Virus record (IMG/VR): IMGVR_UViG_3300022872_000001
Location: 124,001-188,000 of that record
Origin: a virus
Length of the DNA: 64,000 nucleotides
Reading direction: 5' to 3' (one strand)
The notes beneath the pieces were generated by a model. It did not search any database. It saw only the letters and a program-made list of their open reading frames with translations, and was not told the DNA's origin. The position numbers and the translations under genes are program-made. Below, in pieces: positions 16,564 to 25,907 of this stretch; the stretch's first letter is position 1; the number at the start of each line of letters is the position of its first letter.

Positions 16564-18852
16564 ATGAATATCTTTAAGTCCCTTCGGTTGAAAAATACCG
16601 GACCTTTCAAACAGCAAACATTTAATTTCAAACCTGGTTTATCGGTTATTTACGGATTGAATAAGTCCAACGCCCGCCAGTCAACTAATGCAAACGGTGC
16701 TGGTAAGAGTTTTTTCTTTAGCCAAATATCGGAAATTCTCCATGACTCTCCTGTTGTTGGTGAGAAGGCTGACAGAATTAAAAAGGGCGAACGTACTCTA
16801 ACCTTCGACATCAAGGGCAAGGAAGTAGCGGTAACCCGCAAGAACACGAAACTCCTGGTTAGTGTGGATGGCAAGCCTAAAAAGTTTCGTACTCAAGCAA
16901 TCTGCAAATCCTGGGTTAAGAAGTACGTACCTTTGACGGCAGAGGACTTCAATACCTATGTCCATATTGATGCCCGTATTCCTCATCCGTTGGTTATGGG
17001 TACTACGACCGATCGTCGGCGTTTCTTCTCTTCTTTCTTCTCTTTGGATAAGCTTGATATAGAGCGTAAACTATTCCAAGCTGAATTGTCCAAGCTATCT
17101 AAGGTACGCGCGGCCTACCGTGAATTAAAGAATGAATATAAAATCACGATTGAGGATGGTGTAGGTAAGGACGAATATCAGGCAATGAAGGAAAAAGAGG
17201 AATTACTCACCACCAAGCTGCGTAAGTTATCCAAACAGAATGATAAGTTGCAGGAGATTGCATCTATCATTACCTTCTACGAAGCAGCGGAAGATTCCAT
17301 TAAGCGCTTAATGGATATGGTGGGAGACGAACTTACCGTAGACTCCTTCGAGAAGAAATTTGAAGATGTAAAATGGGACTACGCTAAGGATACGAAGGAC
17401 TTGGAAGAGGCATTGGAATATGAGGAGTACCTTAGGGATAATAGAACTTATCTTAAGAAGTATGAATCCCTCTCTAAGGGAACGCGTAAGCTACTGGTTG
17501 AATTAGGCTATCGAAAATCTCTAAAGAAGGTAGAGAAATCCGTAGAGCGGCTAGATGAGATTAATTCAGCCTTGCATCTATTAAAAGATACCTTAAAGAA
17601 AACCAAAGCAAACAAACCTGATAAGGTTGAAGACCTTGGATATGATCGGCGTGAGATATTAGCTAAGTTAGATTCTCTAGCTCACCAGAAAGAACATATA
17701 GAGAAATTCAAGGAAGGTGTATGTGACACATGTGGGCAATCTGTAAAGGTAAGAGATCCAAAAGAGATCCAAAAAAGGATAGCAAAACTTAAGGATCGCC
17801 TAGAGAAAGCCCAAGCGTACACGGATTACAAAAATGATCTTATCGAGTATAAGCAGGCTAAAAAGGTTATCGATAATTGCAAAAGTGAGATCGAAAAGCT
17901 GGAAGAGGAAGCTGAACCTCTGCGCAAATATGAATCCATGTACAAGGAACTACGTGGTATGCCGGAGAAGCCTGCTAAGTTCGAAGGTAAGAAATTAGAG
18001 GTTAAGGTTAAGCAGCGCATGGTAGACGAAGACAAGGATCGCCTGCACCTTCTCAAGTTCCTTAAGCCAAACATCGAGTTGATTATCGATTACTTTGCTC
18101 TAACTAAGGAGCAGATTCAGTCAGCTAAGGATGCATCTGTCCTGCAAAGGAAGATTGAATCCATCAATGAAAAACTTTCGAGTCTCCGAGGTAAATTAGA
18201 GGTACAGAAAGCGATTCGTCAAAGAGCCAAACGGTTGAAGGCACGTTTGGTTGAGATGAAGGAGCAGCTAAAGGACGAAGTACCTTGGAAACTTCTGGTA
18301 GATGCATATAGCGAGAAGGGCGTTAAGAAATTAGCCATTCAGGCAGTCAGCCATCGATTAATGGAGATTGTGAATCGGTATGCTAAGTTGGTGTTCCCAG
18401 AGGACTATACGTTCTCCGTGGAATGGACAGCATCCCAACTGAATTTGTTGGTACACCGTAAGTATGGTAAAAGGATAGAGGTATCAGACGTGCGTAAGCT
18501 GTCTGGAGCGGAATCCAAAATCTTCACGTTGATTATGATTCTGGCTTTGCTAACGTTCGTACCGGAACGCAAACGTTCATCTTTGATGATCTGTGATGAG
18601 CCGACGGCTAATTTTTCTCCAGAGACAACCAAGGCATTTTCGGAGCTACTTCCAATTCTGAATAAGCTAATACCAACCATAATTATCATTACACCACGCA
18701 CAGGTGAACGTTACGAGAACGCTACCAACTTTACCGTCGTTAAAGAAAACGGTTATTCCAAATTAGAAAAAGGACACCCCAGTGAAATCACACGTAATAC
18801 AGGCGTACGGAGTTCCCGGAGAAAGCCCGCAGAATCTCTCATGGGCGCTTGA
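16564..18852 (+). CDS. Rad50/SbcC/gp46-like recombination ATPase
   Basis: 762 residues from the ATG at 16564 (GGAAATAAG upstream). Walker A is NANGAGKS (42-49). Long coiled-coil arms follow, with a zinc hook CDTCG (C387, C390) at the turn. The C-terminal half has the ABC signature LSGAESK and Walker B LMICDEP (D678, E679). It resects DNA ends with a nuclease partner during recombination-dependent replication. The usual Mre11-type partner (gp47) is not in the window. Its 3' end overlaps the next gene by 71 bases. Confidence 0.88.
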   Translation: MNIFKSLRLKNTGPFKQQTFNFKPGLSVIYGLNKSNARQSTNANGAGKSFFFSQISEILHDSPVVGEKADRIKKGERTLTFDIKGKEVAVTRKNTKLLVSVDGKPKKFRTQAICKSWVKKYVPLTAEDFNTYVHIDARIPHPLVMGTTTDRRRFFSSFFSLDKLDIERKLFQAELSKLSKVRAAYRELKNEYKITIEDGVGKDEYQAMKEKEELLTTKLRKLSKQNDKLQEIASIITFYEAAEDSIKRLMDMVGDELTVDSFEKKFEDVKWDYAKDTKDLEEALEYEEYLRDNRTYLKKYESLSKGTRKLLVELGYRKSLKKVEKSVERLDEINSALHLLKDTLKKTKANKPDKVEDLGYDRREILAKLDSLAHQKEHIEKFKEGVCDTCGQSVKVRDPKEIQKRIAKLKDRLEKAQAYTDYKNDLIEYKQAKKVIDNCKSEIEKLEEEAEPLRKYESMYKELRGMPEKPAKFEGKKLEVKVKQRMVDEDKDRLHLLKFLKPNIELIIDYFALTKEQIQSAKDASVLQRKIESINEKLSSLRGKLEVQKAIRQRAKRLKARLVEMKEQLKDEVPWKLLVDAYSEKGVKKLAIQAVSHRLMEIVNRYAKLVFPEDYTFSVEWTASQLNLLVHRKYGKRIEVSDVRKLSGAESKIFTLIMILALLTFVPERKRSSLMICDEPTANFSPETTKAFSELLPILNKLIPTIIIITPRTGERYENATNFTVVKENGYSKLEKGHPSEITRNTGVRSSRRKPAESLMGA

Positions 18853-19519
18853 GGCTTTAGGCATTTCTCACTCCCTTCATGGTGTAGGTCTTACCCGCCA
18901 TACTTTGCCTGAGATTAGGCATATATCTAAGGAACAACCTTATTGGGTTTGTATTCTTAACGGTATAGATGCTTTGCGCACGCCTATGCCTAAAAAACCT
19001 TATATTCTTTTCATCTGCGAGTCCTTCGCACGTTTGCAAACGTGCAATGTAGGTCTCCTACCCTTTTCGTCTTATGATAAGCCGTATTCTTGGAATCTTA
19101 CGGACGCTTTATTATACGCATCACATAATCCAATAAAAGATGGTTGGCAATTGGTAGAGAAGAAACCATCAATTGAGGACTATGTAAGCCAAGCGTCAAA
19201 ACCCTCTTTCCTGAATTTTATACAGACAGCACAGTATAAGATTACTCCCTATGCCCTGATGAAGGAAGTAGGTGCATTATGCATTAGCTATCTCAATGGT
19301 ACTACCTCCCAACGCGAGTTATTTCAACGTTTGAAGGCGAGCCATAAATTTGAGAGATTGTTAGCCATAATGAAGTTAGAAGGCTCCCTCAACCTGCGTA
19401 AGGCAGTTGCTCGATTCAAGGAAACACAGGATGTTGAATCGGTAGCTATGGAGTTTGGTGTGGAGCAATTCGAGATTACCTACGTAATTAAGTCAGGCGC
19501 TAAACATAAGGAAAAATAA
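18782..19519 (+). CDS. Hypothetical protein, possibly DNA-binding
   Basis: 245 residues starting at GTG (AAAAGGA upstream), inside the 3' end of the gp46-like gene in another frame. No family recognised. The C-terminal 60 residues (LRKAVARFKETQDVESVAME, then FGVEQFEITYVIKSGA) could form a helix-turn-helix, which is only an impression. The stop is coupled to the next start (TAATG). Position next to recombination genes is the only clue to function. Confidence 0.5.
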   Translation: MKSHVIQAYGVPGESPQNLSWALEALGISHSLHGVGLTRHTLPEIRHISKEQPYWVCILNGIDALRTPMPKKPYILFICESFARLQTCNVGLLPFSSYDKPYSWNLTDALLYASHNPIKDGWQLVEKKPSIEDYVSQASKPSFLNFIQTAQYKITPYALMKEVGALCISYLNGTTSQRELFQRLKASHKFERLLAIMKLEGSLNLRKAVARFKETQDVESVAMEFGVEQFEITYVIKSGAKHKEK

Positions 19520-19875
19520 TGGCAACGCGTTTAGTTGTTCAACAAATTAATCTGGAAGGTCTACAATATTTGGACATTCCGGATGGCGATCTAGTTTATG
19601 ACGGACGGGAATTTGGTGAACCTTCCAAAGTTAAATATGTGGCATTAGCAATGTCATCGGTCAATGGGGAAACACTGCCTTTCGTGGAACCCTCGACCAA
19701 TATTGCAGCCAACGCCTATATGCGATTGAATGTGGTTAGCCGGTCTACCGTGTCAGTTGCAACTCCCAATCCTGATCTGATCTTAATTGAAGACCCTGCA
19801 GAAGGTCAGTGCATGTGCGGTTTAACCTGCACAGGTACACGTCTTTCCTACGTTCAAGTTCTACCAGTTATCTAA
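19519..19875 (+). CDS. Hypothetical protein
   Basis: 118 residues, beta-rich, no known domain. A Cys cluster CMCGLTC lies near the C-terminus. Start coupled to the upstream stop by TAATG. Compositionally it resembles small structural or surface proteins rather than enzymes. Function unknown. Confidence 0.5.
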   Translation: MATRLVVQQINLEGLQYLDIPDGDLVYDGREFGEPSKVKYVALAMSSVNGETLPFVEPSTNIAANAYMRLNVVSRSTVSVATPNPDLILIEDPAEGQCMCGLTCTGTRLSYVQVLPVI

Positions 19876-19893
19876 TCATCTAAAAGAGGAAAT

Positions 19894-20703
19894 ATGAATA
19901 CTCAATTTGGCTTACCCTTACAGGAAGCATCTACACAAACCCTTCTGCCTATTATCTCCATGCCGCGTGGTATGTTGTATGGTTATTTTGTAATTGCAGA
20001 GACCACGTTCGCAGCAGGTAGTGTTCCTGCAACATTTGCCTTAAACGAAGGAGCCGTAAGCATTCAATCAGTCACTCCTCCCGTAGGTGTGAATGATGGC
20101 CACAACTACGGCGTTCCTCAATATGTGGCTGCCGTATATACCGAAGATCAGGCAAAGCTTGAACCGTACGGCGGGTACTCTGCCTTTATCGATATCAACG
20201 ACACAGGCAACTATGCTATGTGGTTGAATCCTTCCTATGCTCGGCAATTGCGGTCTGGTCGAGGTGTTCTTATCAATTCGTTGCTGGTTAATCCGGCTGC
20301 TTACGTCCCACCTGCCCCTGGCTCAGCTACACCACCTAACGTTACTAATGGTACGCAACGTTGGGCAGCCAACCTTACCGTTTCGATCAATCAATTGGGT
20401 TGCTCCTTCTTTGACTTCAATTGGATCCAAACGTTCCAAGCAGTAATGGCAAATACGGTGCCCTTCAATGATGCACAGCCCCTGTCGATTGAGATCGTTT
20501 CGAATCCTACTGGGGGTGCCTTCAAATCCACAATCGTAGGTGGGGATGGTCAGCAAGCAATGTCATCAGGTGCAGTTATCTTCTCTACTTGCCGTATCAT
20601 TCGTTTGCAGGATGTTACTGCTGGTGACTACGTGTTTACCTACAAGGTAACAGATACCAAAGGTCTGAGTTCTACCTGCACTCTCACTCTCACTGTGGTA
20701 TAA
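19894..20703 (+). CDS. Putative structural protein with C-terminal Ig-like domain
   Basis: 269 residues. The N-terminal two thirds has no recognised fold. The last 90 residues follow a bacterial Ig/cadherin-like pattern, ending DVTAGDYVFTYKVTDTKG and then alternating Thr/Leu/Val. Such domains decorate phage heads and tails. Its presence in the replication block is unexpected. AGAGGAA precedes the ATG. A hairpin follows the stop, so it ends a transcription unit. Confidence 0.5.
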   Translation: MNTQFGLPLQEASTQTLLPIISMPRGMLYGYFVIAETTFAAGSVPATFALNEGAVSIQSVTPPVGVNDGHNYGVPQYVAAVYTEDQAKLEPYGGYSAFIDINDTGNYAMWLNPSYARQLRSGRGVLINSLLVNPAAYVPPAPGSATPPNVTNGTQRWAANLTVSINQLGCSFFDFNWIQTFQAVMANTVPFNDAQPLSIEIVSNPTGGAFKSTIVGGDGQQAMSSGAVIFSTCRIIRLQDVTAGDYVFTYKVTDTKGLSSTCTLTLTVV

Positions 20704-20717
20704 TTAGTATAAACCTA

Positions 20718-20747
20718 AGGGTGCATCGGTTAATTCAGGTGCACCCT
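20718..20747 (+). terminator. Candidate terminator hairpin after the Ig-like protein gene
   Basis: Inverted repeat AGGGTGCA / TGCACCCT with a 14-base loop, starting 14 bases after the stop. The run that follows (ATCCTTACCTTT) is only moderately T-rich, so termination may be partial. Confidence 0.45.
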
Positions 20748-20772
20748 ATCCTTACCTTTAAACCCTTTACCT

Positions 20773-20780
20773 AGTAAATA
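20773..20780 (+). promoter_or_regulatory. AGTAAATA motif upstream of the sliding clamp
   Basis: Matches eight of nine bases of the AGTAAATAA motif. It lies after the terminator and 37 bases before the clamp ATG, as expected for the start of a new transcription unit. Confidence 0.35.
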
Positions 20781-20817
20781 GTAGCTGTAACCTTTCATTA
20801 ACTATAAGAGAATAACT

Positions 20818-21903
20818 ATGCAATTATCCTTGGAAGCCTCGGTAATCCACGAAGCCTTACGTGTTGTCATGAAGTTGGCCGCTCCTGTATCCGGTGCCGT
20901 TACCATTCAATCCGATGGTAAAGGTGTAACGATGCACTCTGCGTCAGATGTAAATCGGTGTTCATACAAATTACCAGCTACCGTCAAAGGTAAGGCTGGT
21001 GTTTTCGCTATTGCAGTTGACGCCTTAAGTGCAGCTACCAAAGGACGTAAAACTATTGAGATGATTTATGACAAGACGGTATTAACCATCAAGTCAGGAT
21101 CTTACTCGACCAAGTTGTCCACAGCAGATGCTCTTCAACTCGAATACGACGAGGAAAAGAAGAGTGACAAGATTAAGATCACAGGTGAACAGGCTGTATG
21201 GTTGAAGCAGGCTGTACAAAGTGTGGCTTTGAAACCAACCGCAATTTTGTCAGCATATATGCCTTTGTCTATCAAGCTAGCCAAGAAGGGTGCATTCATT
21301 GCTTGCTATGATACCCAGCATATGGCTTTCCTTACATCAAAGGAAATCGAAGGTGAAATGGATCTCACCTTGCCCTTGGATACGTTGCAGGCAGTTCTGG
21401 ATACATTCAATGCCTCCGCATTCAAGATGGAAATGTCCGCAGCTAACCTATACGTCACCAATGCACTGATTAACGTTGTTTTGGCTTTACCGCAGGCAGA
21501 AGAGAATGCTTTGACTGCGGAAGAGGTTCGTATGAAAGCCAAGGAGGCTTCGGATATCAACGGTAAGCAGATTGAAATTCCCAAGAAGGAAGTAATTGAG
21601 TTTATCGATAACGCCCGTTCCGTAATGACAAAGGAACGTGGAGAACTGAATATCTCCACAGAACCAGGTAAGGTGAAGTTCATGGTAACTACGGTGAACG
21701 GATCTTCCAAGGTTACAATCAAGGCCAATGTTAAGAAGGAAATCAAGATCGATATCGATTATGAATACTTCGAGGAAGCTATCCGCAAGTGTGAGGACTC
21801 GGTTATTATGAAGGTCGTAGGTCAGGACTTCATTATGTTCCAACAAAAGAAGGCAACAGTCCTGGTAGCCCTAAATCAAGGTACAGAGAAGGAAAAGGAA
21901 TGA
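20818..21903 (+). CDS. DNA polymerase sliding clamp, beta (DnaN)-type
   Basis: 361 residues, the length of a bacterial three-domain beta clamp rather than the 228-residue T4 gp45. The start MQLSLEASVIHEALRVV, the internal VFAIAVDALSAATKG and the C-terminal VIMKVVGQDFIMFQQKKAT match the DnaN pattern. It encircles DNA and tethers the polymerase, and is loaded by the trans-spliced ATPase at 13542-15529. It begins a new transcription unit after a terminator and overlaps the next start (ATGA). Confidence 0.82.
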   Translation: MQLSLEASVIHEALRVVMKLAAPVSGAVTIQSDGKGVTMHSASDVNRCSYKLPATVKGKAGVFAIAVDALSAATKGRKTIEMIYDKTVLTIKSGSYSTKLSTADALQLEYDEEKKSDKIKITGEQAVWLKQAVQSVALKPTAILSAYMPLSIKLAKKGAFIACYDTQHMAFLTSKEIEGEMDLTLPLDTLQAVLDTFNASAFKMEMSAANLYVTNALINVVLALPQAEENALTAEEVRMKAKEASDINGKQIEIPKKEVIEFIDNARSVMTKERGELNISTEPGKVKFMVTTVNGSSKVTIKANVKKEIKIDIDYEYFEEAIRKCEDSVIMKVVGQDFIMFQQKKATVLVALNQGTEKEKE

Positions 21904-22271
21904 GGATACCTGCTGATATATCTCGTGGCATTTTCTATTCCTTAAACGAAGGTTACGTATTGCTAAACCGAGATATGAAGCAGGGTATGAAACTTGTGGT
22001 TGGTGCGGAACTATCAATCAAATGCATGTTCCAGATTCGAAACCTTTTGTTTGAGGACGTGCGTGTAGGCTTCATCTTTACATCAGGTTTCGAGATTACT
22101 AATCGAGGCGGTTATTTATTGACCTTCTTAAAAGGTAAAAGCCCTGCTGAGGAATATGATGTCTTACTCAAGGATGACTTCATTGTTCTGTATGACTATC
22201 CAAATAGAGGTACCTTGGCAATTTCCCCTTTGGTGAGCGACGAAGTTTTAACCATTTTCCAGGAGCAATAA
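21900..22271 (+). CDS. Hypothetical protein
   Basis: 123 residues, mixed alpha/beta, no known motif (RIPADISRGIFYSLNEGYVL, DVLLKDDFIVLYDYP). ATGA overlap with the clamp gene indicates co-translation, so a clamp or replication link is plausible but unproven. Confidence 0.55.
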   Translation: MRIPADISRGIFYSLNEGYVLLNRDMKQGMKLVVGAELSIKCMFQIRNLLFEDVRVGFIFTSGFEITNRGGYLLTFLKGKSPAEEYDVLLKDDFIVLYDYPNRGTLAISPLVSDEVLTIFQEQ

Positions 22272-22272
22272 T

Positions 22273-22329
22273 ATGTTCAAGTTACATCCTCACCAGCTCA
22301 AGTTGATGGACAGGAAAATAAATGGCTGA
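22273..22329 (+). CDS. Possible 18-residue leader peptide
   Basis: A good AGGAG site is followed by an ATG and 18 codons (MFKLHPHQLKLMDRKING), ending 8 bases into the next gene. It could be a real micropeptide or a translational-coupling device for the next gene, which otherwise has only AGGAAAATAA upstream. Confidence 0.3.
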   Translation: MFKLHPHQLKLMDRKING

Positions 22330-22876
22330 TAAGAAATTAAAAATAAGTAATCCCCGAAAACAGATCATGGGAGCCTTAAAGGAAGATTCTGACTTCAAAA
22401 AGTTCCGTAAGATCGTTAAAAGGGTCGAAGAACGTTTGAAGATTCAGGAATTCCTAAGTGAAGCTAAGGCATTGCACGCAGGACGTACCAGCCGTAAACT
22501 ACATGAGAGGAAGCAATTCAACCCCAGAGCCTTGATTGAAGCCTCCACCAAGGACCTCTCTATTCGCTCCCGTTTGGTAGAAATCAGAGTGAACGTTTCT
22601 GTTAATCTATCCAACCTTGAAGAGGCGATAGATGCCGTCAAGCGTTACATATCAACAGAGTTTTATGATGCTTTGTCGGAATACAAAACCGTAGATCTTA
22701 AGAAATCCTTAATCGATAGAGCAATTGCCAGACCTTTGGATATGATGAGTGACACCAAGAGTCTTATCGAAGTTCTGGATATTTTAATCCGCGATATAGA
22801 CCAAAGTAATTTCCACATGAAAACAATGATCGAAGCTTTGAAGCTCCTTGATGATTCGAAAGGTAAAACAATATGA
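22322..22876 (+). CDS. Helical protein, possible UvsY-like recombination mediator
   Basis: 184 residues, almost entirely helical and basic at the N-terminus. The last 60 residues (KSLIEVLDILIRDIDQSNFH, then MKTMIEALKLLD) have the layout of the UvsY C-terminus: a long helix followed by an aromatic-x-x-K-x-I/M segment. UvsY loads the UvsX recombinase onto single-stranded DNA. The resemblance is weak and by eye; it may be another helical accessory protein. It sits just upstream of the UvsW-like helicase gene region, which supports a recombination role. Confidence 0.35.
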   Translation: MADKKLKISNPRKQIMGALKEDSDFKKFRKIVKRVEERLKIQEFLSEAKALHAGRTSRKLHERKQFNPRALIEASTKDLSIRSRLVEIRVNVSVNLSNLEEAIDAVKRYISTEFYDALSEYKTVDLKKSLIDRAIARPLDMMSDTKSLIEVLDILIRDIDQSNFHMKTMIEALKLLDDSKGKTI

Positions 22877-23364
22877 CCGTTACTTCGTCTTCCCTGGTTA
22901 GTGCGATTAACCCTAAAGGGTACTCCTTGTCCCAATTATCACAAACCTTTGTTAAGGTTACAGGGGAACAGAATGGAATTCGCTATACAGGATTTATAAA
23001 TCCTCTTGATGATCCTTACAGCATGGCATTCGGATACACCACAGACCATTCGAATAGCGTGCCTACGATCACCACATTCGTTAACGGTACACCTGCAGAT
23101 GATACACAGGCTCTAATTCTTAACAAGTTCTATCAACTAATCGATAAGCAGAAGGTGTACATGCCTATTGCTTCATTTGAAAATGTGGAATGGAGTTTCG
23201 ATATTGACACTATGTGGAATGCATCTGCCATGTTTGAGGTATGGAATTCCAATATGACTTTTAAAGTTAATATGACCATTACTACCTTCACATCAATTCA
23301 ACACTTTATTGCAAGCAATAAGAGTTACTACAATGATGTTGTAATTGAGATTAGCACAAAGTAA
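22873..23364 (+). CDS. Hypothetical protein
   Basis: 163 residues, beta-rich and poor in charges, with no recognised domain (SLSQLSQTFVKVTGEQNGIR, ENVEWSFDIDTMWNASAMFE). The composition suggests a structural protein. ATGA-type overlap with the preceding gene. Function unknown. Confidence 0.5.
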   Translation: MTVTSSSLVSAINPKGYSLSQLSQTFVKVTGEQNGIRYTGFINPLDDPYSMAFGYTTDHSNSVPTITTFVNGTPADDTQALILNKFYQLIDKQKVYMPIASFENVEWSFDIDTMWNASAMFEVWNSNMTFKVNMTITTFTSIQHFIASNKSYYNDVVIEISTK

Positions 23365-23368
23365 ATAA
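23360..23368 (+). promoter_or_regulatory. AGTAAATAA motif upstream of the UvsW-like helicase
   Basis: Spans the previous stop codon in a different frame from the copy at 12970, so it is not a codon effect. TTGTAA lies 17 bases before its TAAATA part. GGATACA follows two bases after the motif. The ATG is 32 bases downstream. Confidence 0.38.
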
Positions 23369-23400
23369 ACGGATACACCGATAAACGCTCAGGGATCCAA

Positions 23401-24924
23401 ATGTCCGAATTAAAAGTTGTAGCTCGTGAAGCGTTCTTTATCAAAATAGAGGACATAGGTAAGAAGTTGAAAGATAAGATTATCGATCATTATACTTACC
23501 GCTTTTATGAGGAAAAAAGTTGTAAAGAATGTGAGTGGTTGATTGAGCGCCACAGTGATAATTGTGAGGACTGTGCCGCTTATAAAGGTGGCATTCAGAT
23601 GGCCAAGATTGAAAAGATAGGTGATACCAAATATCTATCTACACCTATAGGTGACAAAGCAGGATTAACCAAACTGCTCGAAAAGAAAGGCCATGAAGTA
23701 AAGCTCAGGAAGAAGCACAAGGATACTGACTTCAAACGACCTATCAAGTTCACAGGTACCCTAAAGCCAGATCAGAAGCAAGCAGTTAAGGCTATTTTCA
23801 AATACAAGATGGGTGTGGTGAAAGCTCCTCCGCGAAGTGGCAAGACCGTCCTATCTTCCGCAGCTGTTTGCATGATCGGTAAGAAAACAATCATTTTAGC
23901 CGCTCAGCACTCGTGGTTAGCCGGTTTCCGTGAGACCTTTCTAGGATCAAAGACCCAGAAGCCTTTAACCAATGCCAGAGAGAAACGAGTAGGTTACGCC
24001 CGCAAGTATGCAGATTTTCTCAAGTATGATGTATGTTTGGTTACTTACCAAACCTTCAATTCCGAAGGTGGTCAGAAACTACTCAAAAAGATTCGTGATC
24101 TATTCAACGTGTTGGTTGTTGATGAAGTCCACGGCGCGGCTGCGAACAAATACGCATATGCATTATCACGGTTAAACGTGGAGTACCGTATAGGATTATC
24201 AGGAACTCCTTCTCGGAAGGATGGCAGGATGATTCTTGCTTCCAACCTTATGGGTCCTATTATCCATGAATCAATTGTTAAACGTTTGAGGCCAACTATA
24301 CACCTGACGCGTACAGCTTACTCCAAGGCAGATACAAAGAGTAAAGCTAGGTCAGGCTGGTCATTGATGGTAGGTGCGTTGGAGAAGGACAAGAAGCGTA
24401 TTAAGTTGATTGCAAAATGGGCTTTGTATGATGTGAAGAATGGGCACATGGTGATGATCCCTTTCACACAGCAGAAGCCTATTGCCATGTGCATAGCCAA
24501 GATCAATGAAATGGCAGGGAGGAAGATAGCATATCCCTTCCATGGTAAGATCAGTAAAAATATGCGAGATGAGTATATTGATAAGGCTCGCAATTACAAA
24601 ATCAAAGTACTGGTAGGTAACGCCAAGATGATGAGTACCGGTATCAATATTCCGCGTGCATCTATGCTCTACGAAGTTACTTTATCATCAAATATGGAGA
24701 ATTGCGAGCAACGAATATCTCGTGTACTAACTCCCTATGACGGTAAACCTTCCCCGGGCGTTCGTATGTTCTTAGATGATACTGCGGTTCGCAAGCGTTG
24801 TTTTGCTAACGAATACTGGGGATGCATTCACAAGGTATTTAAACCCATAATTGCGGATAAGGACCTGACAGCCTTGAAGAGTTATTTTTCAGCGAAGAAG
24901 GTAATTAACCACTGGGAATTATAA
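23401..24924 (+). CDS. UvsW-like superfamily 2 DNA helicase
   Basis: 507 residues. Motif I APPRSGKT (142-149), motif II DEVH (241-244), motif III SGTPSR (267-272), and a motif V/VI region with STGINIPRASMLYEV and CEQRISRVLTPYDGK. The N-terminus carries a zinc-finger pattern C41-x2-C44 ... C55-x2-C58. UvsW-type enzymes unwind branched DNA and R-loops and help switch to recombination-dependent replication. It is probably the first gene of a unit that starts at the AGTAAATAA motif. Confidence 0.85.
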   Translation: MSELKVVAREAFFIKIEDIGKKLKDKIIDHYTYRFYEEKSCKECEWLIERHSDNCEDCAAYKGGIQMAKIEKIGDTKYLSTPIGDKAGLTKLLEKKGHEVKLRKKHKDTDFKRPIKFTGTLKPDQKQAVKAIFKYKMGVVKAPPRSGKTVLSSAAVCMIGKKTIILAAQHSWLAGFRETFLGSKTQKPLTNAREKRVGYARKYADFLKYDVCLVTYQTFNSEGGQKLLKKIRDLFNVLVVDEVHGAAANKYAYALSRLNVEYRIGLSGTPSRKDGRMILASNLMGPIIHESIVKRLRPTIHLTRTAYSKADTKSKARSGWSLMVGALEKDKKRIKLIAKWALYDVKNGHMVMIPFTQQKPIAMCIAKINEMAGRKIAYPFHGKISKNMRDEYIDKARNYKIKVLVGNAKMMSTGINIPRASMLYEVTLSSNMENCEQRISRVLTPYDGKPSPGVRMFLDDTAVRKRCFANEYWGCIHKVFKPIIADKDLTALKSYFSAKKVINHWEL

Positions 24925-24942
24925 TGCTGAATTGGAGTTCTA

Positions 24943-25674
24943 ATGAAAGAGCTTAAACCCTCTGATAAGAAACGCAAAGTAGATAAGAGTAGATTGAAGA
25001 AACCGAAACCAGCCAAGGTTGAGGAAGAATACGAGGAAGATGATAGGCCTATCTACCGATCCCCTACCGAAGATGACGATGCACCTGTAGGTAATCGAAA
25101 GATTGAGGTGAAGCAAACTCCTCTGGTTCGGGAGGTAGTACCGGGTCATGTGTTTCGGCAATCAGCTTTTAAATTCCAACCTTCTGCCTTTGGTTTGGAA
25201 TCGCAAAGACTTAATGAGCGCATCATAGAAGCCTCAGTACAAACTAATTCATTGAGTCTATTCCTAAAGGATCCAACCCGGGCTTTGGTGTATAGCGTTT
25301 CCGGTAATCCTGATGAGTCCAAGGCCCGATACTTTGCAGCTTACCTTGTGCAGGAACATATAAAGGCCATGGGGGAATATGCAAATGTAATCTGGTATCC
25401 TATGTATGGAGGTTATAGTAATCCTTTGATGGATAGATCCGATGATCTTGGCATGCCTTCAATGATTGTTTTAACCAACCTGACTCCTGTATCAACTCAA
25501 ATAAAGCTGGAGAAGGCGCGGGATATTCTGGCACGCTATGAGGATATACCTCGCATTGTGGTTAGTGCAGGTATGGATCCTCTATCATTCATGACCACTC
25601 GTTTGCATTCAGCTGTTAATGCGTTGGCGTATTTCAGCGAGTCCTTGGTTAAGATGAAAGTCCAAATTATTTAG
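24943..25674 (+). CDS. Hypothetical protein with degenerate ATPase-like region
   Basis: 243 residues. The first 60 are charged and disordered (KKRKVDKSRLKKPKPAK). The remainder has an alpha/beta rhythm (ALVYSVSGNPDESKARYFAA, PSMIVLTNLTPVSTQ, RIVVSAGMDPLSFMTTRLHS) recalling DnaC-like helicase loaders, but there is no Walker A lysine motif. It lies between the UvsW-like and DnaB-like helicase genes. A helicase-loader-like role is a guess. Confidence 0.45.
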   Translation: MKELKPSDKKRKVDKSRLKKPKPAKVEEEYEEDDRPIYRSPTEDDDAPVGNRKIEVKQTPLVREVVPGHVFRQSAFKFQPSAFGLESQRLNERIIEASVQTNSLSLFLKDPTRALVYSVSGNPDESKARYFAAYLVQEHIKAMGEYANVIWYPMYGGYSNPLMDRSDDLGMPSMIVLTNLTPVSTQIKLEKARDILARYEDIPRIVVSAGMDPLSFMTTRLHSAVNALAYFSESLVKMKVQII

Positions 25675-25681
25675 GAATGAA

Positions 25682-25906
25682 ATGCTGATTACTATTTCCC
25701 TGAGTACCATACTAGTCATGTTCTGGATAATTCTCGTACTGTGTATGTGGGCATTCCTTGGCACTAAGCTGTACCTAAAGCAAAGAAGGTGTTCGCATTT
25801 ACGGTACAGAGAGAATAGAGCGTGTGCAACTATATGCGTTAAGTGTGGTAAGAATCTAGGTTTTATTGGAAGTGTCCGACACCGTTGGGATGCAGAGGAA
25901 GAATAA
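25682..25906 (+). CDS. Small membrane protein with zinc-ribbon-like tail
   Basis: 74 residues. An N-terminal membrane segment (residues 2-28) is followed by a cytoplasmic Cys/His cluster (RRCSHLRYRENRACATIC, then VKCGK). The reading frame directly after its stop encodes more cysteines (see 25908-26071). Function unknown. Confidence 0.5.
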   Translation: MLITISLSTILVMFWIILVLCMWAFLGTKLYLKQRRCSHLRYRENRACATICVKCGKNLGFIGSVRHRWDAEEE

Positions 25907-25907
25907 C

